Part shown: positions 42,901 to 54,000 of the stretch, piece after piece
Numbering within the stretch: the first letter of the stretch is position 1
Layout: each line of letters opens with the position of its first letter
Source of the DNA: Streptomyces sp. AJS327
Lineage (GTDB): Bacteria > Actinomycetota > Actinomycetes > Streptomycetales > Streptomycetaceae
Length of the DNA: 64,000 nt
Assembly: GCF_013450295.1 (NCBI RefSeq)
Contig: NZ_SKBR01000002.1
Span: 1,512,501-1,576,500 of the forward strand
Direction of reading: 5' to 3'
Notes under the pieces: generated by a model
Told to the model about the DNA's origin: nothing
The model's database searches: none
What the model saw: the letters and a program-made list of their open reading frames with translations, nothing else
Program-made: the position numbers and the translations under genes

Positions 42901-45900
42901 GGGCGCGCCCTCGGCCGCGAACTGGCGCGAAGCCACGGGGCCCGCCTGCTGCTGACCGGCCGTTCCGCCCTGGACGAGGCGGGCCGCGCGCACCTCGCCG
43001 AGCTGGAACACCTGGGCGGAGAGGCGGTCTACGTCCAGAGCGACAGCACCTCCCCTCGGCGGACGGCGGCGGCCGTCGCCTTCGCCCGCTCCCGCTTCGG
43101 GGGACTGGACGGGGTGCTGCACCTCGCCGGGGTGCTGCGGGAGCGGGTGATCCCCGAGCGCGTCCCGGAGGTGACGGCGGCCGTGCTCGACCCCAAGGTC
43201 GCCGGATCGCTCGTGCTGGACGAGGCGACGCGGGAGGAGGACCTCGACCTGTTCCTGCTGATGTCGTCGATGGCGGCCGTCGAGGGCGGCCCCGCGCTCG
43301 CCGACTACGCCACCGCCAACGGCTTCCTCGACGCCTTCGCCGAGCGGCGGGCCCGGCGGGTCGCCGACGGGGAACGGCGCGGGCTGACCCTGGCGGTCAA
43401 CTTCCCCTACTGGGCCGACGGCGGGCTGGTCATGCCGCCGGACACCGCGACGCGCATCGAACGCGCCACCGGCGTCCGGCCGTTCACCACCGCGTCCGGA
43501 CTCGCCGCGCTCACCACCGCCGTCAGGCTGGCGCGCGGCACCGGGGCCGCGCGCGTGATCACCGCGGACGGCGACGCGCACCGCGTGCGCACCCGCCTCA
43601 CCGGCGCCGCACCGCGGCCGGCGCCGCACGACCCGGGGCCCGCCCACCGCGCCCCGCACGACCGGGACACCCCGGGTGGCCGGGACACCGGGCAGAGCGG
43701 CCGCCCCGGCGGCCGGGAGGCGGTGCGGGACGAACTGCTGACGCTCATCGCGGGGATCCTCCAGCTGCGGCAGCCGCCCCGGCCAGCGGACGACCTGCGG
43801 GAACTCGGCTTCGAGTCGGTGACCGTCCAGGAACTCGCGCACGCCGTACGGGAACGGTTCGGGGTGCGGCTGCGCGCCTCGGAGTTCTACGAGTACCGCA
43901 CGGCCGACGCGCTCGCCGACCGTCTGCTGGCGGCGCCGCCGGAGGCCGCCGCCCCGCCACCGGCGGAGCCCGGCACGGCGCCCCGGCCACGGGACACCCC
44001 TCCGGCCGCCCCGACGGCGCACGAGGAGCCGCTGGCCATCGTCGGCCTGTCCGGCGTCTTCCCCGGCTCCCCGGACCTCTCCGCGTTCTGGCGGAACCTG
44101 GTGGAGGGCCGCGACCTGGTCACCACCTACCCCGGCGACCGGCTGCCGTGGCCCGGGGACACCCCACCGCCCCAGGGCGGATTCCTCGACCGGATCGACC
44201 TGTTCGACCCGGACTTCTTCGGGCTCTCGCCCCGCGAGGCCGAACTGACCGACCCCCAGCAGCGACTGCTGCTGATGACCGCGCACCGGGCCTTGGACGA
44301 CGCCGCCCTCCCGCCCGCCGCGCTGGCCGGGACGGCGACCGGCGTCTTCGTCGGCGTCTCGAACGTCGACTACGCCGACGTGCTCCGCGTCACCGGCCGG
44401 GAGACGGCCGGGCACGCCATCACCGGCCTCGCGCACGGCATGGTCGCCAACCGGCTCTCCTACCTGCTCGACCTGCACGGGCCCAGCGAGTCCGTCGACA
44501 CCGCCTGCTCCAGCTCCCTCGTCGCGCTGCACCGCGCGGCGCGGGCGCTGCGCGCCGGAGAGTGCTCCACCGCCCTGGTGGGCGGGGTCAACGTGCTGGC
44601 GAGCCCCGGCCCGTTCCAGGCGTGCGCGAACGCCGGAATGCTCTCCCCCACGGGACGGTGCCGCACCTTCGACCGCCGCGCCGACGGCTACGTGCGGGGC
44701 GAGGGCGCCGGGGTCGTGGTGCTCCGCCGGCTCGACGAGGCCCTCGCCGACGGAGACCCCGTCCGGGCCGTGCTGCGCGGCACCGGGGTGAGCCACGCGG
44801 GCCACGCGCACGGCCTGACCGTTCCCGACCCGGTCCGGCAGGCCGAGCTGCTGACCGCCGTGTACGCCCGCTCCGGGATCGACCCGGCCACCATCGGCTA
44901 TGTCGAGACCCACGGCACCGGCACCGCGCTGGGCGACCCCATCGAGATCAACGGCCTGCGCCGGGCCTTCGCCACCGTCCCCGACGGGGCGCGGTGCGGA
45001 CTGGGCACCGTGAAGACCAACATCGGCCATCTGGAGTCGGCCTCGGGGATCGCCGGGCTGATCAAGACCGTCCTCGCGCTGCGCGACCGCACGCTGCCCG
45101 CCTCGCTGCACTGCGCCGAACCCAACCCGGAGATCGACCTGACCGGCACCCCCTTCCACCTGGTGCGGCAGACCGGGCCCTGGCTGCCGCCCCGCAGGGG
45201 CGGTGAAGCGGGCCCGCTGCGCGCGGGCGTCAGCTCGTTCGGCTTCGGCGGCGTCAACGCCCACGTGGTGCTGGAGGAGTGGCCGACCGACGGCGCCCCC
45301 GCCGGGCCGCTCGCCGACGGCCCGGTGCCCGTCCTCCTCTCGGCGCCCAGCGACGGCCAACTGTCCGCGTACGCCCGGGACCTGGCCACCCACCTGGCCG
45401 CCTCACCGGCGCCGCGCCTCGCCGACACCGCCCACACCCTGGCCGCCCGCGCCCCCGGCCCGCACCGGTTCGCCGTGCTCGGGCACGCGACCGGGGAGGT
45501 GGCGGCGGCGCTGCGGGCGTTCGCCGACGATCGCCGCGCCGCGCCGCTCGGCGACGGCCCCCTGGCCGGGGCCGCGCGCGCCTGGCTGGAGCGCGGCGGC
45601 CCGATCCCCCCGGAGCTGCGCCCGGCCGGGCGGCGCGTGCCGCTGCCCGGCGTCCCCTTCCGGCTGCGCCGCTGCTGGCCCGGCACCCCAGTGAACCCGC
45701 CAGCCCCCGGCGGCGCGGCCCCTCCCGGCGCGGAAGCGGCGGAAGCCCCGGAAGCGCCCCGGCCGGCCACGGCCCCGGCCCCGGCCGACGCCGACGCCCT
45801 GCGCCTCCAGCTGCGGCGGCTCTTCGCGGACTACCTGGGCCTGCCCGTCGAGGAGGTGGACCCCTCGGCGACGTACGACAGGTACCGGCTCGACTCCGTG

Positions 45901-48093
45901 GGCGCGGTGGAACTGGGCGGCCTGCTCATCGCGCGGTTCGGCCCGCTGCCCCGGACCCTGCTGTACGAGTGCGGAACCATCGACGCGCTCACCACCCGGC
46001 TCCTGACCGACCACCCCGGCCCCGTGATCCCGCCGCCGGACGCCGGGCCCGCCCCCGGGCCGCCCTCCGAGCCTGCCCCGGACACCGCCCGGCGCGCGGC
46101 GTCCCCGGCTCCGGAACCGCCGCGCGGAGCCGACGGGGCGGAGCCGGTCGCCATCGTCGGGTTCGCCGGGACGTTCCCCGGCTCGCCGGACGCGGACGCC
46201 CTCTGGCGGCACCTGGAGAACGGCGACGACCTGATCACCGAGATACCGGCCGAGCGGTTCGACTGGCGCGCGATACACGGCGACCCCCTGACGCGGCCCG
46301 GCCGCACCAACAGCCGGTGGGGCGGCTTCGTGCCCGACGTCGCCGCCTTCGACGCCGCCCTCTTCGGGATCACCCCTGCCGAGGCCGAGCTGACGGACCC
46401 CCAGCAGCGCCTGTTCCTCCAGGCCAGCTGCGCCGCCGTGGAGCACGCGGGACACGCCCTGTCCTCGCTGCGCGGCAGCCGCACCGGCGTCTTCGCCGGT
46501 GTCTCCGCCTTCGACTACCACGAGGTGCTGGTGCGGGCGGGCCGTCAGGAGGAGGCCCACGCCCCCAGCGGTGTCTCGCACGCCGTGCTGACCAACCGCG
46601 TCTCCTACCTGCTGGACCTGCGGGGACCCAGCGAGCCGGTGGACACCGCCTGTTCCAGCTCGCTGACGGCGCTGCACCGGGCGGTGCGGTGCCTCCAGGC
46701 GGGCGACTGCGCCGCCGCGATCGCCGGCGGCGTGAACCTGCTGCTGACCTCGGAGCTGTTCGTCGCGTTCGGGCAGGGCGGGTTCCTCTCGCCCGACGGG
46801 CGGTGCCGCAGCTTCGGCGCGGGGGCGAACGGCTACGTGCGCGGCGAGGGCGCGGCGGCGGTCTACCTCAAGCCGCTCTCCGCGGCGCTCGCCGACGGCG
46901 ACACGGTGCACGCGGTCATCCGTGGCAGCGGCGTCAACCACGGCGGGCGCGTGCGGTCCCTCACCGTGCCCAACCCCAACGCCCAGACGGATCTCGTGAC
47001 GGAGGTGCACCGGAGGGCTGGCGTCGCCCCCGGATCGGTGACCTACGTCGAGACGCACGGCACCGGCACGTCACTGGGCGACCCCATCGAGGTGGAGGCC
47101 CTGAAACGGGCCTTCGCCCCGCCCGGCGGGGGAGACGCCTCCGGGCGGAGCCCCGGGCCCTGGTGCGGGATCGGGTCGGTCAAGTCCAACATCGGCCACC
47201 TGGAGTCGGCGGCCGGAATGGCCGGACTCGTCAAGGTGCTGCTGGCCCTGCGGCACGGGACGCTGCCCCCCACGCTGCACGCCCGGGAGCGCAACCCGCT
47301 GCTGGAGCTGGACGGTTCACCGTTCTTCGTGGTGGACCGGGCCGTGCCGTGGACCAGGCGGGTCGACGAGACGGGCCGGGAGACACCCCGCAGGGCGGGG
47401 CTCAGCTCGTTCGGCTTCGGCGGCTCCAACGGGCACGTCCTGCTGGAGGAGCACAGGGCCGCGCCACTCGCCCCCGTCAACGGCCGCCCGCCGCAGCTGC
47501 TGGTGCTCTCCGCACGCACCCGTGAGCGGCTGGCCGCCTACGTGGTGGCGCTGGAGTCCCGGCTGACGGAGGCCGAGGAGGGGCTCCGGCTGGTGGACGT
47601 CGCCTTCACCCTCCAGACCGGGCGTGACGCGCGCGAGGTGCGGCTCGCCCTGGTGGCGGGGGACATCGCGGAGGCGGTGGGCCTGCTACGCGCCTACCGG
47701 GCGGCCCCGGACACGGAGCACGCGGGCCTGTGGCACGGCACCCCCGACGCCACAGCCCACGCCACCGCCGACCCCACCGCCGGGCCGCCCCCCGTGGACG
47801 ACCTCCCCGCGTGGGCCCGGTGGTGGGTGCGCGGCGGAAGCCCGCCCTGGCGGCTTCTGCACGACGGGCCCCGGCGCCGTGTGCCGCTCCCGTCCTACCC
47901 GTTCGCCCCGACCCGGTACTGGGCCGAACCCCCCGCCACCGGCGCGCCCGAACCGGAGACGGCGCCGCCGCCCGATGACGACGAGCGGGCGATCGAGGTA
48001 CTGGCGGGGCTGCGCGACGGGCGCGTGTCAGTGGAGGAAGCGGAGCGCCTGCTGTCGACGACGGCGCCCACGCACGAGGGAGGACCGCGATGA
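39901..48093 (+). CDS. Trans-AT PKS protein 3: ACP of M5, M6, M7 and the KS of M8
   Basis: 2730 residues from an ATG with AGGAGG upstream, overlapping the previous stop. The first about 30 residues, VRALLERYQRGELDRATVRAEL, look like the N-terminal half of a four-helix-bundle docking domain. Then come ACP (Ser96 in LTSAD), KS6 (Cys337, HGTGT and LGH kept), KR (GGLGGIG, K/S/Y/N), ACP (Ser1306, GFES), KS7 (Cys1536), ACP (Ser1999, RLDS) with no reductive domain between, and KS8 (Cys2251, HGTGT, NIGHLE). The C-terminus IEVLAGLRDGRVSVEEAERLL is a matching docking helix pair. KS6 is odd: GYVPAEAVAA replaces the near-universal GY-x-RGEG-x-G loop, and GGTGAH replaces GGTNAH, though the C-H-H triad is intact. 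Module 7 should leave its beta-keto group unreduced. The PKS 4 start overlaps the stop by four bases. Confidence 0.92.
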   Translation: MTPPPDGATHVRALLERYQRGELDRATVRAELRAYRGEFGADTAGADASEAAGDAPERAAALLARVREALAGLRPDLPPLTPDTDTTPYTALGLTSADLVGLNNRLEEDLRAPLSPTVFFDHPSPRATAEHLAAAFPGAVPPDAPTPTPPSARPSRDLPGDGDRPAGREIAVIGMAGRFPGADSTDELWHALLSGRDLLREVPGERWDHRALLDPTGGGPARTRCARGGFLDRPDRFDAAFFGISPREAEVMDPQVRLVLEAMYEASENAAVTPRLRGSHTGTFVGLCFRDYDEIMTASGRAVGPHDATGNAASMVANRPAHALDLTGPSVTVDTACSSSLVAVHQAVSALRRGECAMAFAAGANLVLSPRHYLRLDSLGALSASGGCHSFAADADGYVPAEAVAAVLLKPLDAALRDGDPVLAVIRGSAVGHTGRTASVTAPAPRAQTRLLRAAWADADADPSTMTLLEAHGTGTVLGDPVETEAVRALLDGAAASGPGCHLGSAKAHLGHGEAAAGITGLVKAVLALRHRTVPAMPAFGDTNPYCRLDEGPLRINRASLPWEAPATAPRRAGVSSFGFGGTGAHVVLEEAPAPAAAPTTAAPYVVPVSARGDEALRRAVRALRAALDGEPAPALPEVASALAFGREAMPTRIAVLAGDLGELRAALDAFLSGRDHPALWQPVPADLPGAPPGGRPPEVAAARWASGADVDWSAVFPGGPTRRAALPGARLAPERHWFDGSLDAAPTGASEEEPPRQAAPGGGPDRHGGAERPPDETVFLTSTLVPGEPRRDGPAPVLAVVGGSPVLRDALRSHAARCGLPAPALAGHPGGLWAEVRGPGPRPSVVVLLEEEPPPTGPERPADPRSALDAALERAAALVTGWSRDADREPLVVISARRGAPEPAHQALTGFGRSAVSWDHELGWCTLSDDGTGGDTDAFAARVWAEARGTRPGDVAEVDYHGGQRRTRERRPLTVADAEGRAAFRDGGRYLVTGGLGGIGRALGRELARSHGARLLLTGRSALDEAGRAHLAELEHLGGEAVYVQSDSTSPRRTAAAVAFARSRFGGLDGVLHLAGVLRERVIPERVPEVTAAVLDPKVAGSLVLDEATREEDLDLFLLMSSMAAVEGGPALADYATANGFLDAFAERRARRVADGERRGLTLAVNFPYWADGGLVMPPDTATRIERATGVRPFTTASGLAALTTAVRLARGTGAARVITADGDAHRVRTRLTGAAPRPAPHDPGPAHRAPHDRDTPGGRDTGQSGRPGGREAVRDELLTLIAGILQLRQPPRPADDLRELGFESVTVQELAHAVRERFGVRLRASEFYEYRTADALADRLLAAPPEAAAPPPAEPGTAPRPRDTPPAAPTAHEEPLAIVGLSGVFPGSPDLSAFWRNLVEGRDLVTTYPGDRLPWPGDTPPPQGGFLDRIDLFDPDFFGLSPREAELTDPQQRLLLMTAHRALDDAALPPAALAGTATGVFVGVSNVDYADVLRVTGRETAGHAITGLAHGMVANRLSYLLDLHGPSESVDTACSSSLVALHRAARALRAGECSTALVGGVNVLASPGPFQACANAGMLSPTGRCRTFDRRADGYVRGEGAGVVVLRRLDEALADGDPVRAVLRGTGVSHAGHAHGLTVPDPVRQAELLTAVYARSGIDPATIGYVETHGTGTALGDPIEINGLRRAFATVPDGARCGLGTVKTNIGHLESASGIAGLIKTVLALRDRTLPASLHCAEPNPEIDLTGTPFHLVRQTGPWLPPRRGGEAGPLRAGVSSFGFGGVNAHVVLEEWPTDGAPAGPLADGPVPVLLSAPSDGQLSAYARDLATHLAASPAPRLADTAHTLAARAPGPHRFAVLGHATGEVAAALRAFADDRRAAPLGDGPLAGAARAWLERGGPIPPELRPAGRRVPLPGVPFRLRRCWPGTPVNPPAPGGAAPPGAEAAEAPEAPRPATAPAPADADALRLQLRRLFADYLGLPVEEVDPSATYDRYRLDSVGAVELGGLLIARFGPLPRTLLYECGTIDALTTRLLTDHPGPVIPPPDAGPAPGPPSEPAPDTARRAASPAPEPPRGADGAEPVAIVGFAGTFPGSPDADALWRHLENGDDLITEIPAERFDWRAIHGDPLTRPGRTNSRWGGFVPDVAAFDAALFGITPAEAELTDPQQRLFLQASCAAVEHAGHALSSLRGSRTGVFAGVSAFDYHEVLVRAGRQEEAHAPSGVSHAVLTNRVSYLLDLRGPSEPVDTACSSSLTALHRAVRCLQAGDCAAAIAGGVNLLLTSELFVAFGQGGFLSPDGRCRSFGAGANGYVRGEGAAAVYLKPLSAALADGDTVHAVIRGSGVNHGGRVRSLTVPNPNAQTDLVTEVHRRAGVAPGSVTYVETHGTGTSLGDPIEVEALKRAFAPPGGGDASGRSPGPWCGIGSVKSNIGHLESAAGMAGLVKVLLALRHGTLPPTLHARERNPLLELDGSPFFVVDRAVPWTRRVDETGRETPRRAGLSSFGFGGSNGHVLLEEHRAAPLAPVNGRPPQLLVLSARTRERLAAYVVALESRLTEAEEGLRLVDVAFTLQTGRDAREVRLALVAGDIAEAVGLLRAYRAAPDTEHAGLWHGTPDATAHATADPTAGPPPVDDLPAWARWWVRGGSPPWRLLHDGPRRRVPLPSYPFAPTRYWAEPPATGAPEPETAPPPDDDERAIEVLAGLRDGRVSVEEAERLLSTTAPTHEGGPR

Positions 48094-51000
48094 ACGAGGC
48101 GAGGCGCGCCCTGCTGGAACGGGTGCGGCGCGGGGAGGTGCCCATCGAGCGGGCCCTGGAGGAGCTGCGCGGCCCGGCGGCCCCCACCGGGAACACCCCG
48201 CCCGGCGGACAGTGGTTCAGGCCCGGCTGGGAGCGGACGGAACCGCCACCCCTCCCGTCCGCTGACCGCGCGGACGTGCTGCTGGCGCTCGGCGACCCGT
48301 CCACCGCCGACTCCGTCGGCACGCTCCCCGGCGGCACCCTGGTGACGCACCAGCCCGGCGCCCGGCCGCACGAGGAGACACCCGGGGTCCGCACCGCGGA
48401 CCTCCGCGACGGGGAGAGCTGGCGTGCCCTGCTCGGTGAACTGGCCGCGCGCGGCGGCGCGATTCGCAGGGCCGTGCTGGTCACCGGAGCCACCGGCGGG
48501 TCACCCGCCGACTGGCTGGAGACCGCCTTCCACGCCCTCACCGCTCTGGCGTCCGCCGACGGCCCCGTCGAGGTCGCGCTGGTCTCCCTGGCGGGCGAAC
48601 CGCCGGGATTCGGCGCCGCGCTCGGCGGGTTCGCGCAGGTCCTCACCCACGAGGAGCGACGACTGCGGGCCGTCGCCGTCCGGGTGGAGGGCACACCCCC
48701 CGGCTTCCTCAGCGTCGCCGAACTCGCCCTCGCCGAACTCGCCGCGGACCGGCCGGGCAGCGGCGAGGTCCGCTACACCGGCGAGGGCCGGTGGACGCGC
48801 CAGCTGGCCCCGCTGCCCTCCGCCCCGCCAGGCGACCAGCCCGGCCTTCCCCACGGCGCCGTCTGCCTGGTGTCCGGCGGCGCGGGCGGACTCGGCCGCG
48901 CCATGGCGACCCACCTCGCCGGACGCCACGCGGCGCGCCTCGTCCTGCTGAGCCGGTCGCCCGCGACCGACCAGGTACGGCGCACACTGGAGGAGGCCGA
49001 GCGGCTGGGTGGCCGGGCGATCCACCTCCGCGCCGACGTCACCGACCCCGCCGGGGCCGAGCGCGCGGTGGCCGAGGCCCGGGACACCTTCGGGCCCGTC
49101 GACGCCGTTCTCCACCTCGCGGGCGTCAACGCCGACGCGTACCTCCGCCACAAGAGCACCGCGGCGGTGCGCGAGGTACTCGCCCCGAAGATCGCGGGCG
49201 CGATGCACCTCGACGAGGCCACCCGGGCGGAACCCCTCACACTGTTCGCCCTGTTCTCCTCCACCGCGTCGTTCCTCGGAGCCCCCGGGCAGAGCGACTA
49301 CGCCGCCGCCGGGCGGGCGCTAGGCGGATTCGCCCACGCCCGGCACCGCGCCGTCGGCCGGGGCGAGCGGCGCGGCGCCACCGTCGCCGTCCACTGGCCC
49401 CTCTGGGCGGGCGGCGGCATGGACATGGACGACGAGGGCAAGGAGCGGCTGCGGGCGGTGACCGGCATGCTGCCGCTGCCGCTGGACGCCGGGACGGACG
49501 CCCTGGAACACGCCGTCCGTGCCGGTGAGCCCGAACTCCTCTACGGCTACGGGGACACCGGCCGGATCACCGCCTTCGCGGCGCGGCACCTCGCCACCAC
49601 GGCGGCCACCCCGGACGAGCCCGCGGCCCCCGGAGCGGACGGCCACGCCGAACCCCCACCCGGGGACCGTCGCCTCGCCGCCGCCGAGGAGTGGCTGACC
49701 GAGGTGGTCACCCGCACCGCGAAACTCCCCGAGGGAACGGTCGGGCCACACGACGCCTTCGCCGCGCTGGGCGTCGACTCCCTGCTGATCCGCCAGCTCA
49801 CGGCCGCGCTCCAGGAACGCCTCGGCCCCCTGCCCCCCACCCTCCTGTTCGACCACGGGAACGTACGGGAACTCGCCGGGCACCTGTTGCGGACCCACCC
49901 CGGCGCCCTCCCCGAGCCGGAAACCCACACCCCCGACACCCCCGACACCCAAGGGCTGCCGCCCGCCGCCCCGCCCACCGCCGAGCAGCCACCCCGGCCC
50001 GCGACGGCGACCCCCCGCCCCGGCCCCGCCGCCGCGCCCGCCGATGACGGCGACATCGCCGTCATCGGCATGGCGGGTCGCTACCCGGGAGCCGACGACC
50101 TCGCCACCTTCTGGGACAACCTGGCCGAGGGCCGCGACTGCGTGGGTGAGGTACCGCCCGGCCGCTGGGACACCGCCGCCACCTTCGACCCGCGCCCCGC
50201 GCGGCCAGGCCACACCTACGGCCGCTGGGGCGGCTTCCTCCGCGAGGTCGACCGGTTCGACCCCCTGTTCTTCGGGATCGCGCCGCGCGACGCGGAGCTG
50301 ATGGACCCCCAGGAACGCCTGTTCCTGGAGACCGCCTGGACGGCGCTGGAGGACGCCGGCTACTCCCGGCGGCTGCTCCACCACGCCACCCGAACCGGCG
50401 GCGAGCACCCCGTCGGCGTCTTCGTCGGCGTCACCTCCGGCCAGTACCAGCTCATCGGCGCCGAGGAGTGGGGGAGAGGGAACCGCGTCAGCCCCAACTC
50501 CTCCTTCTGGTCGATCGCCAACCGCCTCTCCTACGTCCTGGACGCGCACGGCCCCAGCCTGGCCGTCGACACCGCCTGCTCCTCCTCGCTGGTGGCCATC
50601 CACCTCGCCTGCGAGAGCATCCGCCGCGGCGAGTCCCGGATGGCGTTCGCCGGGGGCGTCAACCTCAACCTGCACCCCGCCAAGTACGTCGCCCTCGCCC
50701 AGCTGCGGTTCCTGTCCTCCGACGGCCGCTGCCGCGCCTTCGGCGACGGCGGGGACGGCTACGTCCCCGGCGAGGGCGTCGGCGCCGTCCTGCTCAAGCC
50801 GCTGGCCGACGCGGTCGCCGACGGCGACCCCGTCCGCGCCGTCATCAAGGCGACCGCGGTCAACCACGGCGGCACGACCAACGGCTACACCGTGCCCGGC
50901 CCCCGCGCCCAGGGATCGGTGGTCGCCGAGGCGCTCCGCCGCGCCGACGTGCCCCCCGAGTCCATCGGCTACGTGGAGGCGCACGGAACGGGAACCGCCC

Positions 51001-54000
51001 TCGGCGACCCGATCGAGATCGAGGGCCTGGAGCGGGCCTTCGGCGCCGCCCCCGACGGCGAGCCCCGCGCCATCGGCTCGGTGAAGTCCGGTATCGGCCA
51101 CCTGGAGTCGGCCGCGGGCATCGCCGGGCTCACCAAGTGCGTCCTCCAGCTCGAACACCGCGCCCTCGTCCCCACGCTGCACTGCGACCCGCCCAACCGG
51201 AACATCGACTTCACGGCCACCCGCTTCGTTCCGCAGCGAACCCTCGCGGACTGGGAACCCCCGGCGGCCGGGGCGCCGCGCCGCGCCGCCGTCAGCTCCT
51301 TCGGCGCGGGCGGCGCCAACGCGCACATCGTGCTGGAGGAGTACGCCCCCGCGTCCACCACGTCCCCCGCGTCCCCCGACACCGGACCGGCGGAGATCGT
51401 TCCGCTCTCCGCCCGTACGGACGGTGAACTCCGCGCGGTCGCCGAGCGGCTGGAGCGGCACCTGGCCCGCCTCGACGCCACCGGCGCCCCCACACCGACC
51501 CTCGCCGAGATCGCCCGCACCCTGCTGGCCGGGCGGGACGCCCAGCCCCGCCGCGCCGCGCTCGACGTGCCCACACTCGCCGCGCTCCGCGAGGCCCTCC
51601 GGGCCATGGCGCGCGGGGCCGACCACGTGCCCTGGGCCCTGGAGCCCGACACCACCCACCCCGACCCCGGCGACCGGGAACCCACCGGCGACCCACGGCA
51701 CCAGGCCCGGCGCTGGCTCGCCGGAACCGACGTCCCCTGGGCGGACCCCGCCACCACCAGCGCCACACCCCGGCGGGTCTCCCTGCCGGGCTACCCCTTC
51801 CACGGCCGCCGCTACTGGATCCCCGTCACCGCCCCCGACGGCACCGCACCCTCCCGCACCCTCGTCCTCGGCGCCCGCCACCCCCTGCTGACCGGCCACC
51901 AGGTCAGCGGACGCCCCGTACTGCCCGGAGTGGCCCACCTCCTGGCGGTCCACGCCACGCTGGAGCGCCCCGGCGGCGCCACGCCCCGGCCGCTCACCGA
52001 CATCACCTGGCGCGCCCCGCTCTCCCCCCTCCCCGGCCAGGACCTGACCCTCCGGGTCGACCTCGGCGAACAGACCGCCGGAGAGCGGGAGTTCACCGTC
52101 AGCACGGAAGACGCCGAGGGCCGCCGGATCTCCTCCCGGGGCCGGGTGTCCGACACCCCACCCACGCCCCCCACCCCCCTCGACCTCGCGGCGCTCCGCG
52201 CCCGCTGCGCCGACACCCTCACCGGACGCGAGATCTACCAGCACCTCGTCCCCGACGGCATCACCTACGGGCCCACCTACCACCGCCTTGAGCGGGCCTG
52301 GCGCGGCGACCGGGAGGTCCTCGCCGAACTGCGCGTCCCCACCGGCGACCAGACCGCCCCCGGCAGCTGGGGCGACGCCGACGACTGGCACCGGCACGCC
52401 ACGACACTCGACGGCGCGCTCCACGCGCTGCTCCCCCTCGGCCAGGACGTACTGGCCACCGGCGAAACCCTCGTGCCAGCGAAGGCGGCCCGCGTCGAAC
52501 TCCACAACCCCCCGGCCGGACGGTGCCTCGTCCACGCCACCCTCCTCCGCGCCGACCCGGACCGGGGACACGCGGTGTGCCGGGTCGTCCTCACCGACGA
52601 GGAGGGACACCCCCACGCCGTCTTCCACGAGCTGACGGCCGTACGAGCCGCGCCACCCACACCCGCCACGCCCACCCCCCGGACGGCCAGCTCCCCCGAG
52701 CGGCACGCCACCGGCCAGGACGACGACGGAACCGCCGAGCCCCTCGCGGTGTCCGCGCTCACCCCCCGGTGGCGGGTGCGGCCCCTGCCACCCACCGAGG
52801 CGCGCCCCCACGGCGCGGCGCTGATCCTCACCACCGGTCACGACACCGGCCTCGGGCGGCGCGTCGCCGACGCGCACCCCACGGCCCGGCTCGTCCGGCT
52901 GGACCGCGAACGACCCGGCACCACCGAACTCGCCCGGCTGCTGACCAGCACCCCGAACCTCAGCCACGTCTACTTCCTCGGCGGAGTGGAGGAACGCCGC
53001 TACCCCGGCGACGACGTCACCCACCTCGACGCCGCCCAGGAAACCGGCGTCCTCGCCCTCCACCGGCTGGCCCGCGCGCTCGCCGACACCGAACGACGCG
53101 ACCTGCGGCTCGTGGTGGTCACCAACGACACCCAGCAGACCGACGACCTCCACACCGCCCCCAACCCCTTCGCCGCCGCGCTGATCGGCTACGCCAAGGT
53201 CGCGGCGGCCGAACTGCCCGGAGTGGAGGTCGTCACCGTCGACCTCCGCACCGAGGACCTGCGCCCCGCACCGGGCCCCGGCGATCCCCTCGTGGAACGC
53301 CTCACCAGCATCAGCACCGACCGGCCGGGCGAGGAACTGGCGCTCATGGGCGGCACGCTCCTCACCCGCGTCCTCGTCCCGGCCACGCTCGGCGACCCGG
53401 ACGGCGAGCCCTCCCCGTTCCGGGACGGCGGCGTCTACCTCCTGCTGGGCGGCGCCGGCGGCCTCGGCCTGTCCGTCGCCGGGATGCTGGCCCGCCGCCA
53501 CCGCGCCCGGCTCGTCCTCGTGGGGCGGCGCCCCGAGGAGGAGACACCCCGCGAGGAGCTGCGCGCCATCGAGGAGGCGGGCGGTCACGTGCGCTACGCC
53601 CGCGCCGACATCACCGACCCCACCGCGCTACGGGAGGTGGTGGCCGCGACACTGCGACGCGAGGGACCCCTCGACGGCGTCATCCACACCGCCTTCACCA
53701 TGGCCGACAGCGCCATCGCACGGCTGGAGGAGGACTCCCTGCGGACGGTCCTGGCCGCCAAGGCCCGCGGCTCCGTCGCCCTCCACCAGGCGCTCGCCGA
53801 CCAGCCCCTCGGACAGCTCGTCTTCTTCTCCTCCGCCGTCTCCTTCACCGGAGCGCCCGGACAGGCCAACTACGCGGCGGCCTCCACCTTCCAGGACGCC
53901 TACGCCCGGTTCCTCGCCACCCGCCTGGGCCGCGACGTCACCCTCATCAACTGGGGCTTCTGGGGAGAGACCGGCGCCGTCGCCACCGACGCCTACCGCC

